Assembly: GCA_937925855.1 (NCBI GenBank)
Contig: CALAMO010000012.1
Coordinates: forward strand, 62,001 to 126,000
DNA: 64,000 nt
DNA from: an uncultured Thiotrichaceae bacterium
GTDB lineage: Bacteria; Pseudomonadota; Gammaproteobacteria; Thiotrichales; Thiotrichaceae
Direction of reading: 5' to 3'
Part shown: one piece after another, positions 17,068 through 26,826 of the stretch
How positions within the stretch are numbered: the first letter of the stretch is position 1
Layout of the letters: each line of letters begins with the position of its first letter
The notes under the pieces: generated by a model
Told to the model about the DNA's origin: nothing
The model's input: only the letters and a program-made list of their open reading frames with translations
Databases searched by the model: none
Made by a program: the position numbers and the translations under genes

Positions 17068-18732
17068 CTAACGGTGTGCAGATGAGAATACAATTCTAAA
17101 GCAGCTACTGCCGGTTGGTAGCTTAATGTATTCCAGGGCCGCCCCATTGCTTAGGCACAGTTCTCGCGCCATAAACAAACCCAGCCCGGTGCCTTTGGTG
17201 CTGGTGGTAAAAAAGGGCTCAAACAGTCTTTGTTGTGAGTCTTCCGGTATCCCTTCCCCATTATCTATCACATTAATAAAAACATCGCGTGAATGAGAGG
17301 GCATGCCGCCCTGAATATCGAGCTGTAATTTTTGCGGGGTGTCATGCGCATATTTTACGGCATTGCGGCATAGGTTCCACATGATCTGGTGTAAGTGTGC
17401 GGGGTCAAACTCAATCATCATATCGGCGGGTTCAATGAAGAGCGCGATCTGTTTTTCTTTTAAATTATGCTGGCGGATAAAATCGCGCAGAAAGCTGTAC
17501 AACCACCCTTTTAATGGCAGACGTTCGCGCTTCGGTTCTTTTTTGCGCGATAAATTTAAGACGCTTTCGATCGTCAGATTCATGCGCTTAGCGTTTGACT
17601 GGATGATCTGCAATAGCCGCGTATCAGCGTTATCGAGATTCTGCGATTCGCTCATTAGCTGCGCCGCGTGACTGATGGCTCCTAACGGATTGCGGATCTC
17701 ATGGGCGATGCTGGCGGTTAACTGGCCGAGTGAGGCCAGTTTGACCCCTTGCAGGCGTTCCCGCTGTTCGCTGGTGTCTTCCAGATTAATAAGCGTGGCG
17801 CGGCGGCTTTGGGTGCCCAATTGGGTGAAGCGGACGCGCAGTTCTGTGGCCTGTTGGTGACGAATATCAAAGCTGGCGCTGCGTGGGCCGATGGTATTGA
17901 GCCAGTGCAGATAATGTTTTTCTAATTCGGGTGCAAACACCTTTAGCGGTTTACTGCGCCAGTTACCGGGTTTACCGAGTAAAGCCCAGCCGCTTGCGTT
18001 CATATGACGGATTGCGCCTGATTTCTCCACCACCAGAATGCCGGATTCGAGCCGATCAAGAATTGATTGATTGAGCTGCGACATATTCGCCAGGTCGATA
18101 CCACGCCGTTTGGCTAATTTAGCCATTTGGCTGGCTTTACGAATCCAGCGGTCGCCGAGCCAGCTAGCCAATAGAATGAACGAAGCCAGAATGCCGCTGT
18201 GTGACAGCGTCGGTGAGGGCATAGCGGAACCGGCTTTTACATCGAGCCATATCTCCATACTAATCAGGCCAATCCCGGTACAGGCCGCCATAAGCATAGA
18301 GGTATGGCCCGGCGCGCAAATGTAGGGAATCAGTATCGGGATGATGAGTAAAATGCCGACGCCCGCACTGACCCCGCCGCTGCTATACAACACACCAAAT
18401 AGAATGAGAATATCAATAATGGCAAAGCCGACACCCTGCACGACCAGGTCCGGCCACTCAAAGTAAGAACACAGGTTGCTGATAATGGCAATCAGTAAAT
18501 ACAGACCGGTGATCCACTTAAACAGGTAGTAATCATAGTGGCCGAGATGGACGATGCTGGGCTGTAAGACCAAGGATAAAATCAGCGCGCCAGCCAGTGC
18601 CAGCCGATAAACATGGTAAAAGCGCAGTAAATTCCAGGGATTTTCGTGCAGGAAGAAGGGTGCGACCTGCTCCAGCCGATTTATGGGCTGTTCTTCGTTG
18701 ACTGCGCTTGTTGTGCGTGTTCCAGACTGCAA
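17068..18732 (-). CDS. pilS: Sensor histidine kinase PilS
   Basis: PilS is the membrane sensor kinase that phosphorylates PilR. The 554-residue protein has about six membrane segments in residues 40-200, as is characteristic of PilS. A PAS-like region follows (about 225-330, ILDRLESGILVVEKSGAIRHMN). The H-box is ASIAHEIRNPLGAISHAAQL, the N-box NLCRNAVKYA, and the G-boxes DNGEGIPE and GTGLGLFMAREL. Its start overlaps the end of the preceding small gene by about 52 bp, so a later non-ATG start cannot be excluded. A gap of 121 bp separates it from pilR. Confidence 0.94.
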   Translation of the reverse strand: MQSGTRTTSAVNEEQPINRLEQVAPFFLHENPWNLLRFYHVYRLALAGALILSLVLQPSIVHLGHYDYYLFKWITGLYLLIAIISNLCSYFEWPDLVVQGVGFAIIDILILFGVLYSSGGVSAGVGILLIIPILIPYICAPGHTSMLMAACTGIGLISMEIWLDVKAGSAMPSPTLSHSGILASFILLASWLGDRWIRKASQMAKLAKRRGIDLANMSQLNQSILDRLESGILVVEKSGAIRHMNASGWALLGKPGNWRSKPLKVFAPELEKHYLHWLNTIGPRSASFDIRHQQATELRVRFTQLGTQSRRATLINLEDTSEQRERLQGVKLASLGQLTASIAHEIRNPLGAISHAAQLMSESQNLDNADTRLLQIIQSNAKRMNLTIESVLNLSRKKEPKRERLPLKGWLYSFLRDFIRQHNLKEKQIALFIEPADMMIEFDPAHLHQIMWNLCRNAVKYAHDTPQKLQLDIQGGMPSHSRDVFINVIDNGEGIPEDSQQRLFEPFFTTSTKGTGLGLFMARELCLSNGAALEYIKLPTGSSCFRIVFSSAHR

Positions 18733-18938
18733 AAGTACTTGCTCCCGTGTTTTACCGCTTCAGCTTCCGGGACATGTAGTTTGCACTGCTCACATTTTAC
18801 TATCTGTGATTTTTTGCTTATTCGTCCAAAGCCCTTGTTTTCATTGGACTTCTTGGTGTTATCCAACTTTCTTTGCCAAGATTTTAGCAAAAGATAACCA
18901 ACTACCAGCAGAACAAGTACAAAAAGAAGACGGGACAT
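18681..18938 (-). CDS. Small membrane protein with Cys pairs, PP0621-like family
   Basis: This 85-residue protein starts with a membrane helix (MSRLLFVLVLLVVGYLLLKSW) and ends with a small Cys/His module (CEQCKLHVPEAEAVKHGSKYFCSLEHAQQ), probably a zinc-binding treble-clef-like fold facing the cytoplasm. Proteins of this type (PP0621 family) commonly sit directly upstream of pilS in pseudomonads and relatives, and the position here is the same. I used the ATG at 18938; the longer frame to 19058 has no support. It overlaps pilS by 52 bp. Function is unknown. Confidence 0.82.
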   Translation of the reverse strand: MSRLLFVLVLLVVGYLLLKSWQRKLDNTKKSNENKGFGRISKKSQIVKCEQCKLHVPEAEAVKHGSKYFCSLEHAQQAQSTKNSP

Positions 18939-19198
18939 AATGGTTTTACCTAACGCGCATGAAAGAAATTTACCTCGCCAGCATAGCAGTCTGCGACGGC
19001 TACAGTAACGGCGATGAAAGAAGGCGTATCCGCAGGCACGGACACCTCTGGCGTACACAATACTGCCTATACAAACAACTCACGCTAAATCCGACGAGCA
19101 GTGGGCACAAAATTCCACTGCACCAGCAGGCAATTCTGCGACTTCGCCTTTAATTCAGGTATAGTTTTCACTTTCCAATCTTACTGTGCTATTACATC

Positions 19199-20866
19199 GT
19201 GCAAAAGCAGAATCGAACTTTATGCGTCGCGCTGGCGCAATTAAACCTGCGGGTCGGCGACTTGGCGGGCAATACCCGACAGTCTATTGAGGCTATTCAA
19301 CAGGCAAAAGCGCAGGGTGCGGATGTTATTCTATTTCCCGAACTCACGTTAACGGCTTATCCACCGGAGGATCTGGTGTTGCGGGAGGATTTTCTGGCGC
19401 AGGCCAAAGCCGCACTGGAGCAGGTGAGAGCCGTCAGTCAGGGAATCAGCGTCGTGATCGGCTATCCCGCGCGTTATCAGGGGGCAATTTATAATGCCGC
19501 CGTGGTGATGGCGGATGGCGAGTTCCAAGGCCATTACGCCAAGCAGGAACTGCCAAATTATAAGGTTTATGATGAAAAACGCTGGTTTATGGCCGGAGAG
19601 CAGGCGCTTACCGTTACGATTAAAGGGGTGCGCTGTGGGATTCTAATCTGTGAGGATATTTGGCACGACGCCCCGATCCAACAAGCCGTTGCGGCGGGGG
19701 CTGAGGCCGTGCTAATTCTGAATGCATCACCCTACCGACATGATAAACACGCGCGTCGCCAGCAGGTGGTGACTGAAAAAGCCAGATTGCACAGCTGTCC
19801 AGTGGCGTACACCAACCTTGTGGGTGGGCAGGATGAACTAGTCTTTGACGGTGATTCGATGCTGATTGATCGGGCTGGTGCGCGCCTATTAGCCGCGCCG
19901 CTGTTGGAAAGTGGGGTATGGGTCGGTGATTTGCCGATAGATCAGGTCGGCTCGCAGGAGCAGGTGGCGGCAGTGGCGGGCGAGATCGAGGTGCGCAATG
20001 CGGCTAAGGAACAACATATTTATCAGGCCTTGGTGACAGGTACCCGCGATTACGTGCGTAAAAACGGTTTTACCGGCGTGTTGTTGGGCTTATCCGGTGG
20101 GATAGATTCCGGGCTGACGCTGGCGGTAGCGGTCGATGCGCTGGGGGCAGAGAATGTTGAGGCCGTGATGATGCCATTTCATTATACCGCCGAAATGAGT
20201 AAGGAAGATGCGGCGGAACAGGCCGCGCTGCTGGGGGTGAAGTATCGGCAAATTCCGATTGCCCCGCTGTTTGAGTGCTTTCAGGCCGGGCTGGCCGATG
20301 CTTTTGTGGGTTACGCTGAAGATGTGACCGAAGAGAATTTACAGGCCCGGATTCGCGGCATGCTGCTCATGTCGATGTCGAATAAATTTGGCAAGCTGCT
20401 GCTCTCAACCAGCAATAAGAGTGAGAGTGCGGTCGGTTATGCCACGCTGTATGGCGATATGGCGGGCGCGTTTTCCCCGCTGAAAGACGTGTATAAAACC
20501 ACGGTTTATCAGCTGGCTAAGTACCGTAATACGCTGGGGCCAGCGATTCCGCAGCGGGTGATTGATCGTCCACCTTCGGCGGAACTGGCGCCGGGGCAGC
20601 TCGATCAGGATTCTCTGCCCGATTATGATGTGCTGGATGCGATTCTGTTGCGGATTATGGAGTGTGATGAGTCGCTGGATGCGATTGTTGCTGCGGGCTA
20701 CCCCAAAGCGGTCGTTCAGCGGGTAATGAATCTGTTATTATTAAGTGAATATAAACGCCGTCAGGCGGCGCCTGGGGTGCGTATTACGCAGCGTGCGTTT
20801 GGTAAAGACTGGCGTTATCCGATGACGTCGGCCTGGCGGCATCAGCTGCCGCTCACTGAGTCGTAA
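19199..20866 (+). CDS. nadE: Glutamine-dependent NAD+ synthetase NadE
   Basis: This enzyme makes NAD+ from deamido-NAD+, ATP and glutamine. The N-terminal nitrilase-type glutaminase domain (about 5-260) has the catalytic triad Glu48 (LFPELTLTAYPPEDL), Lys115 (KQELPNYKVYDE) and Cys151 (ILICEDIW). The C-terminal synthetase domain (about 280-550) has the PPi-loop motif GLSGGIDSG and the LLSTSNKSE segment. The 555-residue length matches the bacterial two-domain form rather than the shorter ammonia-dependent form. The start is a GTG with no strong ribosome-binding site. glnB follows after 15 bp. Confidence 0.96.
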   Translation: MQKQNRTLCVALAQLNLRVGDLAGNTRQSIEAIQQAKAQGADVILFPELTLTAYPPEDLVLREDFLAQAKAALEQVRAVSQGISVVIGYPARYQGAIYNAAVVMADGEFQGHYAKQELPNYKVYDEKRWFMAGEQALTVTIKGVRCGILICEDIWHDAPIQQAVAAGAEAVLILNASPYRHDKHARRQQVVTEKARLHSCPVAYTNLVGGQDELVFDGDSMLIDRAGARLLAAPLLESGVWVGDLPIDQVGSQEQVAAVAGEIEVRNAAKEQHIYQALVTGTRDYVRKNGFTGVLLGLSGGIDSGLTLAVAVDALGAENVEAVMMPFHYTAEMSKEDAAEQAALLGVKYRQIPIAPLFECFQAGLADAFVGYAEDVTEENLQARIRGMLLMSMSNKFGKLLLSTSNKSESAVGYATLYGDMAGAFSPLKDVYKTTVYQLAKYRNTLGPAIPQRVIDRPPSAELAPGQLDQDSLPDYDVLDAILLRIMECDESLDAIVAAGYPKAVVQRVMNLLLLSEYKRRQAAPGVRITQRAFGKDWRYPMTSAWRHQLPLTES

Positions 20867-20872
20867 TTTTGA

Positions 20873-21220
<348 letters not shown>

Positions 21221-21223
21221 ACC

Positions 21224-22942
21224 TTGGCGCCGCGCCATTTAAGCATTATTTCGAGTGCACAACAGGCTACAGGCATGCAACGTGCCTGTGAGTTATGGCG
21301 CGATGTGCCGAGCGCGCTGTGGATTAGCAACAGCACGCCCTCGGTCAATGCGGCAGCTTTAGTATTACCTGCCAGTAAGGCCCTCACCGTATTAGGCCGT
21401 GAATTTCATTTGCTTATCTTTGATGCTTGGAGCGGACTAGATGTGAATGCATTGGCTGCTGTCAGTGGCACCGTGCGCGCGGGAGGAACATTGGTACTGT
21501 TAACGCCGCCCTGGGCACGCTGGTCGCAGTATCCCGACCCGGACTGCCAGCGTTTCCTACCTCACCCATGGCAGCCCGCACAGGTAGACAGCCATTTTAT
21601 TCGCCGCAGTCTACGATTACTGCATGAGTGTGGCCCGGAGGCGGTAGCCGGCCCTGCTGGATGGCGGGTGGAGCCAGAAAAGGTCGCCACGCAGTGCCAA
21701 GCGCGAGTTGCTGCGACCACACGAGATCAACAGCAGGCGCTGCACGCGATTTTAGGGACTGCGCACCCCGTGGTGCTGAGTGCAGACCGGGGGCGGGGTA
21801 AATCGGCGGTCTTAGGCATGGCGGCCCGTCAGTTCCAGATCGATGGTTTGACGGTTGTGCTTACGGCACCCGCACGCGCAATGGTACATAGTGTGATGCA
21901 GCATGCTGCACCGCCCGGTGCCGCCTCACCGCGAAATAAGGCGGACAACCCCGTCGATTTTTATGCCCCGGATGATTTATTGCAGGCCAAACCGCAAGCC
22001 GATGTGCTGCTGGTGGATGAGGCGGCGGCTATTCCGCTGCCGCTGCTGCTTGCGCTGCTGCGGCATTATCCGCGCTGTGTGTTTGCGACGACGCTACAGG
22101 GGTATGAGGGCAGTGGGCGTGGCTTTGTGCTGCGTTTTCAGCGTGCGCTGGACCGTTTATATCCGGGCTGGTTGGCGCTGCAATTGCAGCAGCCGATTCG
22201 CTGGCAGGCAGGGGATCCGCTGGAGGCATTTATCAATCGCTGGCTGATGATGGATGCGGCAGAAACAGCGCAGCAGGAGCGGACTGAGACGCGGGCGGAC
22301 ACCGTTGCCTTCAAACCTGCGGACATAAAGTACCGCCTCATTTCTGCGGCAGAGCTGAGTGATAATGAACCTAAGCTGCGAGAAGTTTTCCACCTGTTAG
22401 TCAATGCCCACTACCAAACCCGGCCTTCTGATTTGCGCCAACTCTTGGATGGGCCGCATATCAGCGTGCATGTGCTCGAATGGCGGCAACAGGTGTGTGC
22501 CGTGGCGCTGCTGGCGCGTGAAGGCGGGTTAGCGCCCGAATTAACCGCAGCTATTCATGCTGGTCAGCGGCGTCCGCACGGCCATCTGCTGGCGCAGTCT
22601 CTGACTTTTCATGCGGGCATCGCCGGTGCGGCCTGCTTGCACGGCGAACGTATTATGCGCATCGCGGTTGCTGCGCCGTACCAGCGGCAGGGACTTGGAA
22701 GCCTATTGCTGGCGCAGCTGCGTGCTTATGCGGAGCGCGCAGCTGCGGATTACTTGGGGGTGAGCTACGCGGCATCGCCTGAGTTGGCTGCATTTTGGCA
22801 GGCAGCGGGGTTTCAGTCCGTACGCCTGGGGCACCGCAAAGATAAAGCCAGCGGCAGTCGCTCTCTAATGCAGGTGGCGGGTCTGAGTGCGCGTGGTGTG
22901 GAGCTGGCTACTCAGGCCCATCAGCAGTTTTTAGCGGGCTAG
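21224..22942 (+). CDS. tmcA: tRNA(Met) cytidine acetyltransferase TmcA, lacking the C-terminal tail
   Basis: TmcA uses acetyl-CoA and ATP/GTP to form N4-acetylcytidine at the wobble base of elongator tRNA-Met. The N-terminal DUF1726-like part is followed by a helicase-like module with Walker A ([13 protein letters not shown]) and Walker B ([15 protein letters not shown]), and then a GNAT acetyltransferase ([18 protein letters not shown], ending near [14 protein letters not shown]). The TTG start at 21224 keeps a segment that aligns with the E. coli enzyme (PRHLSIISS); an ATG at 21275 would lose it. At 572 residues it lacks about 100 C-terminal residues present in the 671-residue E. coli protein. 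Confidence 0.93.
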   Translation: MAPRHLSIISSAQQATGMQRACELWRDVPSALWISNSTPSVNAAALVLPASKALTVLGREFHLLIFDAWSGLDVNALAAVSGTVRAGGTLVLLTPPWARWSQYPDPDCQRFLPHPWQPAQVDSHFIRRSLRLLHECGPEAVAGPAGWRVEPEKVATQCQARVAATTRDQQQALHAILGTAHPVVLSADRGRGKSAVLGMAARQFQIDGLTVVLTAPARAMVHSVMQHAAPPGAASPRNKADNPVDFYAPDDLLQAKPQADVLLVDEAAAIPLPLLLALLRHYPRCVFATTLQGYEGSGRGFVLRFQRALDRLYPGWLALQLQQPIRWQAGDPLEAFINRWLMMDAAETAQQERTETRADTVAFKPADIKYRLISAAELSDNEPKLREVFHLLVNAHYQTRPSDLRQLLDGPHISVHVLEWRQQVCAVALLAREGGLAPELTAAIHAGQRRPHGHLLAQSLTFHAGIAGAACLHGERIMRIAVAAPYQRQGLGSLLLAQLRAYAERAAADYLGVSYAASPELAAFWQAAGFQSVRLGHRKDKASGSRSLMQVAGLSARGVELATQAHQQFLAG

Positions 22943-23745
22943 GCAAGCGGCCAGAACATGACGAATAAAAAGGCACCTAAAACCAGTCGGTAAATCACAA
23001 AGGGCAGCATGCCCATACTGGAGAGAAATTTCAGGAAGTAATGAATGCATAGCCAGGCACTGATGGCGGAGAGCACAATCCCCAGCAGCAGCGCTACCCA
23101 GTCAACTGGCACGCTGGAAGCGAGTAAATCCTGAGTTAATAGACCACCGGCCAGAAGAATAACCGGGATCGACAGCAGGAAGGAGAAGCGGGCGGCGGCC
23201 TGTCGGCTAAAGCCAAGCAATAGTGCGGCAGTCATGGTTACGCCGGAACGCGAGGTGCCCGGAATCAAAGCCAGCGCCTGTGCGAGCCCAATGAGTAAAA
23301 TGTCCAGCCCGCGTATATCGTATTCACTGCGCAGGCGCTCACCGCTGCGGTCAGCGACCCAGAGCAGCAGGGCGAAAATGATGGTCGTGGTAGCGATGAC
23401 TAGCGGGCTGCGCAGATAGATTTCAATCATATCCTTAAATAATAAACCCGCTAGCCCGACCGGAATCGTGCCCAATCCAATCGCCCAGGCGAGCTTAGCC
23501 TCTGCGGTCAGCCCGCCACCCCCCAACGACTTAAACCAAGCCGTGAGTAGGCGCACAATATCCCGGTAGAAGTACGCGACGACAGCGCTTAAGGTGCCGA
23601 TATGTACCGCAACATCGAAAGCGAGTCCCTGATCCTGCCATTCGGTCAGCAGAGGCACCAGTATGAGGTGTGCCGAGCTGGAAATGGGTAGAAATTCGCT
23701 AATGCCCTGAATCAGAGCGAGGATTACAATTTGAATTAAATCCAT
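22939..23745 (-). CDS. uppP: Undecaprenyl-diphosphatase UppP/BacA
   Basis: UppP is an integral membrane phosphatase that recycles undecaprenyl pyrophosphate, the lipid carrier for peptidoglycan and polysaccharides. The 268-residue protein has about eight membrane helices and both signature motifs: the Glu/Ser-rich [20 protein letters not shown] near the N-terminus and [20 protein letters not shown] in the second half. It is convergent with tmcA and overlaps its last codon. Its product would serve the Wzx/Wzy polysaccharide locus, but it is a general housekeeping function. Confidence 0.96.
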   Translation of the reverse strand: MDLIQIVILALIQGISEFLPISSSAHLILVPLLTEWQDQGLAFDVAVHIGTLSAVVAYFYRDIVRLLTAWFKSLGGGGLTAEAKLAWAIGLGTIPVGLAGLLFKDMIEIYLRSPLVIATTTIIFALLLWVADRSGERLRSEYDIRGLDILLIGLAQALALIPGTSRSGVTMTAALLLGFSRQAAARFSFLLSIPVILLAGGLLTQDLLASSVPVDWVALLLGIVLSAISAWLCIHYFLKFLSSMGMLPFVIYRLVLGAFLFVMFWPLA

Positions 23746-23837
23746 TGGATACGCATGCCAAAGTTGAGTAAAAGAAGCCTAATCGGGAGCGCCTATGACG
23801 GTAGAAGTCGCAGCCTGCTAGGCCTGGGGGTGAATTT

Positions 23838-25181
23838 TCATGTTAGTGAGCGCCTATGACGCCGGTCGGCCTGTTCCAGGTTCACTAGTGTATTTGCCTG
23901 CTGGGTGGAGGTAAATCCTTTTGTGAGTGCCATGACCTTAAAACGTTCACCCATCTCGCTGGGAAGCGTCAGGGTGCGCACTTGCTGTGCGAGTCGATAC
24001 TGCTGTTCCGGGTGAGTGTCGAGCGCCTGATTAAATAAAGCTTCCAGCCCGTTATTAAACAGGAAATCGGCTTGGGTCTGGTATGCCGCTATCGCTAATT
24101 CGGCCTGATCCGCCGCCGCAGCCACGGCGGTAAAATCTACGCTACAGGTAATATCCTGTAAGCCGGGCCACAGTAGAGGCTGGTCATGCACATGATGGCG
24201 ATAATGGCAGAGCAGGGTGCCCTGGTCGCGTTCGGGTCGATAATAATCGCTGCGTTCATAGCCGTAGTCAATGAGTAGGATGGTTCCGGCGAGTAAGGTT
24301 TCGCTCAGGTGCTGAATCCAGCCGTCCAGAGCCGGATTGTATTCTGATTGATAAGGCTGGTGTGGGCGATAAGCGTTGTAGTGCGCATCCCAGGTCTGCA
24401 GGCAGCGTTGACTAATCTGTCGCTGCTGTTCCGGGCTGGTCGGGCCATGGGAGAACTGTAAGGTGCCGTTGTGATGTACAACCTGGACGCTGTTGATAGT
24501 GACTGCGGTATCGTTGGTATAGGCCTGAGTTGTGGCATCGTTTGCGCGGGTGGCAGCTGGGCTGGCTTTGGGTATGTGGGTGTGGTCAGTTCGGTCAGTA
24601 TTGCCCCCGTTGAGATTAAACAGTGTGATCGGCATGGCGTCCATGACTTCATTGGCTAAGATAATGCCACGGATAGGCTGTGTGGGCAGTTGTTGCAGCC
24701 ACTGCACGCGCGCTAGCAACTGCGGGCAGCGCTGGCGCAAGGTTTCGTGCTGGCGCTGGCGTAATTCCGTGCCGGGTTCCAGAATCAGATAGCGCTCAGG
24801 CAGCGCATCGAGCGTTGCTAGACGCTGTAGGATGTCCGCCGCCATGATGCCGCTGCCTGCGCCTAGCTCAAGAATTGTGCTGTGGTTAGGCGACTGCTGA
24901 GGGAGGCAGCGGGTGAGTACGCTGGCGCAGTGGTTAGCGATACAGTGCGAGAACAGCGCGGAGATTTCGGGTGCGGTGACAAAGTCGCCTTCTGCGCCGA
25001 ATTTTTCCTGACCGGCCACATAGTAGCCAAAGCCGGGCTGGTACAGCGCCATCTGCATAAACTGCGCGAAGGGGATACTGCCGCCGTTCTGCGCTATGGC
25101 TTGGATGATGAGCTGGCGTAGCTGCTCGCTGTGTTGTAATGCCTGCGGTGGCGGTGCGGGTAAGGGCTGTCTGATCTGCAT
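23838..25181 (-). CDS. MidA/NDUFAF7-family SAM-dependent methyltransferase (COG1565)
   Basis: This 447-residue class I methyltransferase belongs to the family whose mitochondrial member (NDUFAF7) methylates an arginine of complex I. The bacterial role is unsettled. Recognisable parts are the N-terminal GGSIPFAQFMQMALYQPGFGYY, FVTAPEISALFSHCIA, the AdoMet loop LELGAGSGIMAADIL, and ILANEVMDAMP. Further on are LLIDYGYERSDYY and GTLLCHYRHHVHDQPL. A low-complexity Asn/Thr/Ala insertion of about 40 residues (near 195-235) splits the domain. A 14-nt direct repeat spans the stop-codon region. The next gene is divergent. Confidence 0.9.
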   Translation of the reverse strand: MQIRQPLPAPPPQALQHSEQLRQLIIQAIAQNGGSIPFAQFMQMALYQPGFGYYVAGQEKFGAEGDFVTAPEISALFSHCIANHCASVLTRCLPQQSPNHSTILELGAGSGIMAADILQRLATLDALPERYLILEPGTELRQRQHETLRQRCPQLLARVQWLQQLPTQPIRGIILANEVMDAMPITLFNLNGGNTDRTDHTHIPKASPAATRANDATTQAYTNDTAVTINSVQVVHHNGTLQFSHGPTSPEQQRQISQRCLQTWDAHYNAYRPHQPYQSEYNPALDGWIQHLSETLLAGTILLIDYGYERSDYYRPERDQGTLLCHYRHHVHDQPLLWPGLQDITCSVDFTAVAAAADQAELAIAAYQTQADFLFNNGLEALFNQALDTHPEQQYRLAQQVRTLTLPSEMGERFKVMALTKGFTSTQQANTLVNLEQADRRHRRSLT

Positions 25182-25263
25182 CTCAGTGTATTATGGGGCT
25201 GTGGACGTTTTTATCTGAAGTGTAATAATCATAAGTTGAGGTACACGATAATGCAGGAAAATC

Positions 25264-26013
25264 ATGCAAAAGCATAGTTTGGCGGGAAAGGTGGCGCTGG
25301 TAACTGGCGGTGCTAAACGCATTGGGGCGGCCATCGTGCAGGCATTGCATGCCGATGGTGCGACCGTTGTGGTGCATTACCATACTTCACAGGCAGAGGC
25401 CTTGGCCTTGCAGGAAATGCTAAATCAGCAGCGGGCGCAGTCTTGCTTTTTGGTGCGGGGTGAGCTGTTGGCGATTGCGCAGCATGCGCAGATTATGGCT
25501 GATGTACTGGCGCAAACTGGGCGTCTGGATATTCTGGTGAATAATGCCTCACGTTTTTATCCGACCCCTCTGGGCGAAATGACTGAGCAGCAGTGGGATG
25601 AGCTAGTCGGCATCAATCTGAAAGTGCCCCTGTTTTTAGCGCAGGCGGCGCAACCAGAGCTGAGTGCGCGTAAAGGTTGCATCATTAATTTAGTGGATGT
25701 GCACGGCTTACGGCCTTTACTGATGCACCCCGTTTACTGCGCGGCCAAAGCGGGTTTGGCGATGCTCACACAGTCGCTGGCGCGTGAGCTAGGGCCAGCG
25801 GTGCGGGTTAATGGTATTGCACCTGGTGCTATTCTCTGGCCAGAGCAGGGTATGAGCGCCACAGCGCAGGCTGCTCTGCTCGATAAAACAGCGCTGCGTC
25901 GCCCCGGTGAGGTCGAGGATATTGCGCGCATGGCGGTGTTTTTGGCGAAGGATGCCGATTATATTACCGGCCAGGTTTTTCCGGTGGATGGGGGACGAAT
26001 GGTGGATCATTGA
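25264..26013 (+). CDS. Pteridine reductase / FolM-like dihydromonapterin reductase (SDR family)
   Basis: This short-chain dehydrogenase/reductase of 249 residues most resembles pteridine reductases, which reduce dihydrofolate or dihydromonapterin with NADPH. The cofactor motif is TGGAKRIGAAI, with Arg in the TGxxxRxG position typical of PTR1/FolM rather than FabG. The NNASRF segment and the YxxxK pair (VYCAAKAGLAML) are present. The C-terminus YITGQVFPVDGGRMV is the usual SDR end. A CAGGA (25253-25257) precedes the ATG. The substrate is inferred. Confidence 0.85.
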   Translation: MQKHSLAGKVALVTGGAKRIGAAIVQALHADGATVVVHYHTSQAEALALQEMLNQQRAQSCFLVRGELLAIAQHAQIMADVLAQTGRLDILVNNASRFYPTPLGEMTEQQWDELVGINLKVPLFLAQAAQPELSARKGCIINLVDVHGLRPLLMHPVYCAAKAGLAMLTQSLARELGPAVRVNGIAPGAILWPEQGMSATAQAALLDKTALRRPGEVEDIARMAVFLAKDADYITGQVFPVDGGRMVDH

Positions 26014-26232
26014 GGGGGGGTGTTGATAGAGTGTTGTACTGCTAAACGGTAGCCGTTAAAATCCCACTCGTGTCGATTTCGCCCGAGTGTACTGTTGCTC
26101 AGTGTGGCAGGGTTACCGTGGTTTTCTGATAGAAGTTTTTAAGTGTATTAAGGCGTCTAATGTTTTTCCCCTGCACGAGTGTTCCTGCTGTTTTAGCCCT
26201 ACCTACAGACCTTATTGCTAGAGGTGAAATGT

Positions 26233-26748
26233 GTGGCTGATGATCTAGAGCATAAAAATTGGTATCTACTGAGTAGTAAGCCGCATAAAGATGAGTTAGC
26301 CGAGCTACAGCTGGCTAACCAGGGGTATGAGGTATACCGGCCTTTGGCGCAGCGCCTGCGCAAACGACGCGGTAAGATGGTTAAGACAATTGAGTCCTTG
26401 TTCCCGCGCTATATGTTTATTTGCCTCGATAGATTAACGGATAATTGGGCCCCTATACGCTCGACCATTGGCGTCAGTAAGATTGTGGTATTTGGCAATA
26501 ATCCTGCGGTTGTTGCGGATGAGCTCATTGTGGCGTTGCGCGCAGAGGAAAGTGCGCTAGGCTCAAAGGCTATTGACTTAGACCGCTTTAAGCGCGACGA
26601 CGCGGTGCTCATAACGGAAGGCCCGTTCAAAGGTATTAGCGGTCGTTTTTTGAGCTATGATGGGGAAGAGCGTGCTATGGTCTTATTAGAGATCATGCGC
26701 TCCAAGACTCAGCTCGTCATTTCACCGGCAAATCTGATGGCCAGTTGA
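26233..26748 (+). CDS. rfaH: Transcription antitermination factor RfaH
   Basis: RfaH is a NusG paralogue recruited to RNA polymerase paused at ops sequences. It allows long, poorly translated operons (LPS, capsule, pili) to be read through and translated. The NGN domain (WYLLSSKPHKDELAELQLANQGYEVYRP, SLFPRYMFICLD, IRSTIGVSKIVVFG) leads to a KOW/CTD (GPFKGISGRFLSYDGEERAMVLLEIM). I favour the GTG at 26233 (171 residues, MADDLEHKNWYLL) because GAGGTG lies about 7 nt upstream; a TTG at 26215 would add six residues. The ops element at the head of the polysaccharide operon (53750-53760) identifies its probable target. Confidence 0.92.
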   Translation: MADDLEHKNWYLLSSKPHKDELAELQLANQGYEVYRPLAQRLRKRRGKMVKTIESLFPRYMFICLDRLTDNWAPIRSTIGVSKIVVFGNNPAVVADELIVALRAEESALGSKAIDLDRFKRDDAVLITEGPFKGISGRFLSYDGEERAMVLLEIMRSKTQLVISPANLMAS

Positions 26749-26826
26749 AGGTTCAGTCCGAATGCCCAAATTTATTTTGCACAGTTCTTTTCCTGCTAAT
26801 TAATCTTTTATGTATAGGTCGGTTTT

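Noticed and set aside
18959-19153. 64-codon plus-strand frame in the gap before nadE
   Set aside because: No ribosome-binding site, no recognisable protein features and a random-looking composition.
21640-21649. GGCGGTAGCC, an ops-like match on the plus strand
   Set aside because: It lies inside the tmcA coding region, far from any operon start, and differs from ops after the ninth base. Most likely chance.
26045-26057. Palindrome AACGGTAGCCGTT in the rfaH leader containing CGGTAGC
   Set aside because: It could suggest autoregulation through an ops-like site, but the flanks do not match ops and it is a simple palindrome. Not enough to claim.
26055-26088. tRNA-Leu-like fragment (GTTAAAATCCC followed by an ACTCG...CGAGT stem) between the pteridine reductase gene and rfaH
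   Set aside because: No acceptor stem, D arm or proper T loop can be drawn. At best it is a decayed remnant.
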